Shown here: positions 59,491 to 64,000 of the stretch, piece by piece | Position numbering within the stretch: position 1 is the first letter of the stretch | Layout: each line of letters begins with the position of its first letter | The notes under the pieces: model-generated | Seen by the model: the letters and a program-made list of their open reading frames with translations, nothing else | Database searches by the model: none | What the model was told of the DNA's origin: nothing | Program-made: the position numbers and the translations under genes | Source of the DNA: Deroplatys truncata | Lineage: Eukaryota; Arthropoda; Insecta; Mantodea; Mantidae | Length of the DNA: 64,000 bases | Reading direction: 5' to 3' | Assembly: GCA_030765065.1 (NCBI GenBank) | Contig: CM060986.1 | Coordinates: forward strand, 77,927,573 to 77,991,572

Positions 59491-60854
59491 AGTTTTTTAA
59501 AATAATCTAACTAACCCCCAAAATTGGGTACAATGGTATATTTGTTATATTTGACGTTCGAGATAATGTAACTACACAGGGTATTGTTAGCAAAGCATTA
59601 GTTTTTAAAACTTGTAACAATGGAGTGAGATGGAGTGTACCAGAGACCACAAAACTGTAGCTTCCCACAAATACCTTGCCGTGACTTGTGGCAGTTAAGC
59701 AAAGTAACTTACTCTTTCATAAATTAAATTTCTTCTTTTTTCTCTGCTAACTTAACAGACAAATTTGTTAAAGCATCGTCTGTTAATCCATACTAATGTC
59801 AATGGGCTTATTTTGACTGCTAGTTGAAATTCAACAAAAGTAAATAAATGATCTTCTTGAACAGTGTTACTCACTGTTGCTGGCAGCTTTGTTTTCCACC
59901 CGGTTCAATCTGGCATCACTTACAAAAGCTGACTAAACCAAGTTCTTGTAGAGTATAGCATATCTTGCAACTTTTGGCAATGAACTACCTCTCGCTAAAA
60001 TATATGCCAGTGTGGGTTTTTTTTCTAATAATCCACACATCATTTAGTTCACAGCAAACAATCTTCTCAATTAATTTCTCTAAAGTGTAAAAGTGGTTTT
60101 CTTTATATGTTGTTCTTCGGCATCCAAGCTCTCTGCAATTACAGACTTTATGGAGTCATTTTCCAAACGTTGCCTGCGCTCTTCAGGATCCTCTCTCGAA
60201 GTAAAGGGTTTTGACAAATACACAGCACCATCTGCTTCAAATGATTAATAATAATTATAATAAAATATATATTATTTTAACACGAATCCTGTTTACAGCT
60301 CATAGCAGGATACATAACTGCAAGCAATTAAGGACATTTAAGAAAAATTAACGCTGCACACGATAAAATCTGTAAAGGTTTCCTTCTATATTAACATTCA
60401 TTAACACCTCTTGGTCATTAATATCCCATTTTACTTAGGACATTAAAGGTCAGTAAACGTTTGCTAGGAGACTTTTTTTCAGGCTCGAGGTATTTTTAGT
60501 GTTTTAATGTATAATAAGGGATCCACTGGTTTACTTCGCTTCCAAATTATTCAAAGAAAACCGACTTTCTCAGAGGAACAGAATTATTTCAAGGGTAACC
60601 AACCATGTGTTTCAAACGTTTATATCCATATTAATTTATCTTATTAACAACATGATGCCCTGCTTGCTATTTTTGTCATTTTGATTCCATTGATACCCTT
60701 ACAAAACGTATTTATAGACTTTATACATATCCACTGATTTCTCATATAACTTGTGAACACAGAGAAAATGTCACTTCATCACTGTATACTTTCATCTCAA
60801 AATATTCTATATGTTAGCCGGAAATTATTATTTAACCTTATTTTTTCCGTGGGG
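59491..60854. other. unassigned AT-rich stretch
   Basis: May include further 5' remains of the LINE, but no motif is readable. No gene seen. Confidence 0.4.
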
Positions 60855-61190
60855 GGAAAAATGCATTGCTGCATTCAACCTCCAGCAATGGCGGGAGGTA
60901 TATGTGGGGCTCGCCGCTCAGTCGCGGAATACCCACTAAAAAACCCCACCACGTGTTAGTAGGTGATAGCTATTAGTGATTTCGTGCACTTTAGTCGGGT
61001 CCCACATAGCACTTCGGTTAGTCAATGAAAGGTGTGTAGCTGGCATGCATTGCATGCGAGCGCGTCAACAGTTAGTTACCCGGAATTACACATGACTGGG
61101 GGGCCCTGAGTAACCCCTGGTGATTAATCCTGCATTACACTATCAGTTAGTACTAGGTAATTATGATACTATGATAATTGGTTACAGTCT
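60855..61190. repeat. GC-richer block, probable unknown repeat
   Basis: Abruptly GC-richer than the flanks, with GTGGGGCTCGCCGC, CACCACGTG, GTCGGGTCCC and TGCATTGCATGCGAGCGCG. On the minus strand a frame reads HVVGFFSGYSATERRAPHIY, which may be the tail of a retrotransposon protein, but I cannot place it. It lies just upstream of the Tc1 insertion. Confidence 0.3.
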
Positions 61191-61255
61191 ATGGAATTAC
61201 TGAGGTTTACGTTCTTGCAGATTAGTGCAATCGTTATTATTGTATATCTAGGCTA

Positions 61256-62484
61256 CACCATTTGGTCAAAAGTATCCGAAAGCTCCCCACAAACATACGT
61301 TTTTCATCTTAGGTGCATTTTGCTGCCACCTACTGCCTGGTACTCATTATCCGCGACCTCAGTAGTCATTAGACATCGTGAAACAGCAGAATGGGACGCT
61401 CCGTGGAATTCACGGACTTCGGACGTGGACAGGTGATGGGTGTCATTTGTGTCAGAAGTCTTTACGCGAGATTTCCACACTCCTAAACATCCCTAGATCC
61501 ACTGTTTCTTATGTGATAGTGAAGTGCAAACGTGAAGGGACATGTACAGCACAAACGCGTACAGGCCGTCTGTTGACTGACAGAGACCGCCGACATTTGA
61601 AGAGGGTCGTAAAGAGTAATAGGCAGACATCTTACCAGACCATCACACAGGAATTCCAAACTGCATCAGGATCCACTCCAAGTACTATGACAGTTAGGCA
61701 TGAGGTGAAAAACCATGGATTCTATGGTCAAGCGGCTGCTCATAAGCTACGCATCACGCAGGAAAATGCCAAACGACGCCTCTCTTGGTGTAAGGAGTGT
61801 CATCATTACACGATTGAACAGTGGCAAAACGTTGTGTGGATAGACGAATCACGGTACACAATGTGGTGATCCGATGGCAGGGTGTGGGTATGGCGAATGC
61901 CCGGTGAACGTCATCTGCCAGCGTGAGTAGTGCCAACAGTGAAATTCGGAGATGGTGGTGTTATGGTGTGGTCGTGTTTTTCCTGGAGGGGGTTTGCACC
62001 CCTTGTTGTTTTGCGTGGCACGATCACAGCACAGACCTACATTGATATTTTAAGCACCTTCTTGCTTCCCACCTTTGAAGAGCAATTCGGAGATGGCGAT
62101 TGCATCTTTCAACACGTTCGAGCACCTGTTCACATTGCACGGGCTGTGTTGGAGTGGTTACACGACAATAATATTCCTGTAATGGACTGGCCTGCACAGA
62201 GTCCTGACTTGAATCCTATAGAACACCTTTGGGGTGTTTTGGAACGCCGACTTCGTGCCAGGCCTCACCGACCTACATCGATACCTCTCCTCAGTTCCGC
62301 ACTCGTGAAGAATGGGCTGCCATTTCCAAGAAACCTTCCAGCACCTGATTGAAAGTATGCCTGCGAGAGTGAACGCTGTCATCGAGGCTAAGGGTGGGCC
62401 AACACCATATTGACTTCCAGCATTACCAATGGAGGGCGCCACAAACTTGTACGTCAGTGTCCGGATACGTTTGATCACGTAGTG
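61256..62484 (+). mobile_element. Tc1-type (DD34E) transposon, 1.23 kb
   Basis: The left end, CACCATTTGGTCAAAAGTAT, and the inverse of the right end, CACTACGTGATCAAACGTAT, match at most of 23 positions (both continue CCG). TA flanks both sides (61254-61255, 62485-62486). The interior encodes a broken Tc1 transposase on the plus strand. Complete in outline but not active. Confidence 0.9.
61391..62413 (+). pseudogene. Tc1 transposase (DD34E), broken
   Basis: ATG 61391 starts MGRSVEFTDFGRGQVMGVI; a shift near 61450-61465 leads to the main frame SLREISTLLNIPRSTVSYVI (paired helix-turn-helix). The DDE domain follows: WIDESRY (first Asp 61843-61845), GGVMVWSCFSW, FQHVRAPVH, DWPAQSPDLNPIEHLWGVLE. 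The Glu is at 62221-62223. The second catalytic residue, normally Asp in FQHD, is Val (GTT at 62116-62118), 34 residues before the Glu. Stops at 61867 and 61924 interrupt the same frame. Another shift near 62300 precedes the C-terminus FQHLIESMPARVNAVIEAKG (stop 62411). Clearly inactive. Confidence 0.9.
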
Positions 62485-62499
62485 TATGCTAGAGCAAAA

Positions 62500-63105
62500 G
62501 GTTTATCGAAATACTCTTAGGCTATGAGGATAGCCAGTCGGCTTGAGTTCTTCTGAACTCCTTCCCTTCGGAAGAGCGTCAAAAATTTCAGCCAGGAGGA
62601 TATCCTGGGACGTCCGTATTGCAAGGTTGTCTTGCTCGTCTTCTCGTGGTCCTTAGTTGAAACCGTTCGTCGTTGTGCCCACACAAATAAGCAGCCAACC
62701 CATCTCGGCGCAGCTGCACGAGTGTGTCACGCGGGGAGGCCTTCTTCTCCCGGAGCCGCCTTGGCTGGGTAGCGCAAGCACTTGAAAGCTGCAACATGGA
62801 CTGGAACTCTGTAACAGTGAGAAGGTCGTGTAATGAGATTAATCTTGTTCTTGGTGATTTGGTGTTTTAGGGGTATCTTAGGAGGTTGTCTAGGAATTCC
62901 TGGATGTTAGGCTCTGTCGCGTTGTGGAATAGTGTTTGGTCGAAAATTGAGAGAGGACGCTTGTGTTTATTCCCTTCTGTCGTATATGTGCCTAGGTTGT
63001 GAATATGAGCGTTGTGATGTGCAGGAAGATTTTTGTATGTATCAAACGTAAGCTTTTTAACAAATTCCTCGATGGATTTAACCTTATAATTCATGGATGG
63101 CAAGT
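62500..63105 (-). pseudogene. jockey-like LINE, 3' fragment
   Basis: The minus-strand frame 63103-62867 reads YKVKSIEEFVKKLTFDTYKN, then LPAHHNAHIHNLGTYTTEG, KHKRPLSIFDQTLF and a stop. It matches the conserved end of jockey-type ORF2 (pattern IPTIxEYIxxLAxxFY...HPNPLI...LGNY...RP). The fragment is intact over 78 codons and 5'-truncated just before them. A GC-rich segment to about 62500 follows the stop and is probably the 3' untranslated tail (with a frame of 69 codons, not credible). It lies immediately downstream of the Tc1 element in the opposite orientation. Confidence 0.6.
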
Positions 63106-64000
63106 ATAGCCCACAGCAAACACAGTTAAGCTATTACTGTAGGTTAGGTTATGGTGTGTGACCAGTGTTATTATAATTGTAACACTACTATATTTATAAT
63201 TCTAGATTATGCGTATGAAACTTTTACCTTTCAATTTTCTTCCATCTAAGATACCTATTTTAAGTTATCATCGTGCAATTTTCCTTTAAAATATTCGATG
63301 TGCTGTAAAGTAGTAATGGACCTTGTGGTTTCTAGGTTTTGTTTGGATCCTGTACGTATATATGAATGAGTATTAATATAATTTGCTGTCTTAATTACTG
63401 CACTGAGGCTGCATTGTTCTATATGCTATGGTTGTGCATACCAATCTTTTTATCTTCTTCCTTGACAGTTAAACCAAACTTTGTGGTATTCTTTAATCTA
63501 GTATCTTAGATATAAAGCTTAATAATCCATTGCAGATTACACTGATAAATTAGACGTTTTGTATTATTATAGCAGTTCATATTTCAACATGTCCCTTAAT
63601 GGGAAAGGATAGTTATCTCTACCAGCTAATTAAAAGTGCTCTGGTTAATGGTGCGACTTATAAATTTACATGCTAGGTACCCATGTTTCTTTATGTATGG
63701 TATGATTGTATGATACTGTTGGATATGAGAAATATTGTATGCATGGTTACTTCATACCGGTTACTCAATTATTGCTTAGTAATAGTGTTTTTACTGAAAG
63801 GTACCTGGAGAATGATAAAAAATAAACTAACCTTTTATAGACGTGGACGAACTGGTGGGGCTGTAAGTTTTCCAGTCATAACTGTCGTATAATGGTATAC
63901 TTCTTTTTATATCATGGGTTTGAAAATGCTTTTCAGAAACCTATAAAAGCAAAATTCGTTTCAATAAATAAAGTTAGAAATAATTTAATATTCTACTATA
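63106..64000. other. unassigned AT-rich stretch
   Basis: No gene or repeat recognised to the window end. Confidence 0.5.

Noticed and set aside
1-64000. LTR retroelements, Polintons, CRISPR arrays, rRNA genes, telomeric repeats
   Set aside because: No paired long terminal repeats, integrase/protease/capsid motifs, regularly spaced repeats, rRNA-like stretches or TTAGG arrays were seen.

Overview
Eukaryotic, AT-rich, intron/intergenic-type DNA, most likely from an arthropod with a large, repeat-loaded genome. An insect is the best guess; a cockroach, stick insect or similar hemimetabolous insect would fit, but that is an impression rather than a demonstration. Reasons: no open reading frame longer than about 160 codons, abundant tRNA-headed SINEs, several Tc1/mariner fossils of insect type, a jockey-like LINE tail, trinucleotide microsatellites and CT/CA tracts. 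I found no complete host protein-coding gene, no genuine tRNA or rRNA gene, no CRISPR and no recognisable LTR or virus-derived element.

The dominant component is one interspersed family, about 0.8 kb when full length, with some 13 copies in both orientations (1979, 6150, 8785, 10025, 12692, 13955, 15810, 18693, 34309, 35845, 40800, 42490 and 54103). Together they make up roughly an eighth of the window. Full copies begin ACTTTCTCTACT after a T, carry an inverted copy of that 12-mer close to the 3' end, then a short hairpin (ATGTG, 7-nt loop, CACAT) and end CATCAGA before T-rich DNA. An internal TG/CA microsatellite is present. This matches the layout of non-autonomous Helentrons (DINE-1/HINE-like rolling-circle elements). 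Two subfamilies (A and B) differ in their 3' halves.

Layout. 1-6.2 kb: mostly unique DNA, with one Helentron-like copy and an orphan heat-shock-type promoter (three TTCNNGAA sites plus TATA) near 3.2 kb. 6.7-7.6 kb: a hAT-type MITE and a SINE. 8.8-19.4 kb: dense Helentron-like copies, a 0.3-kb long hairpin (13.5 kb) and a second SINE. 22.2-23.2 kb: two mariner-type fossils on the minus strand. 23.2-34 kb: mainly unstructured AT-rich DNA with an AAT microsatellite and a 720-bp TIR element. 34-43.9 kb: Helentron-like copies, several tRNA-headed SINEs and a new two-part repeat (family E). 47-49.5 kb: a second family E copy and a 1.29-kb mariner with TA duplications. 50.6 kb: a well-preserved hAT MITE with perfect 8-bp target duplications. 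54-55 kb: a Helentron-like copy ending in a large CTA/CTG microsatellite. 56.5 kb: a foldback element built of 66-bp tandem repeats. 57.5-63.1 kb: a SINE, a broken LINE reverse transcriptase, a broken Tc1 (DD34E) element and a LINE 3' fragment.

Four short plus-strand segments (17.1, 19.5, 45.8 and 51.8 kb) have splice-site-like borders and open frames, so they could be small exons of a host gene with long introns. This is weakly supported and no function is assigned. Coordinates of diverged repeats are eye estimates and may be off by tens of bases.
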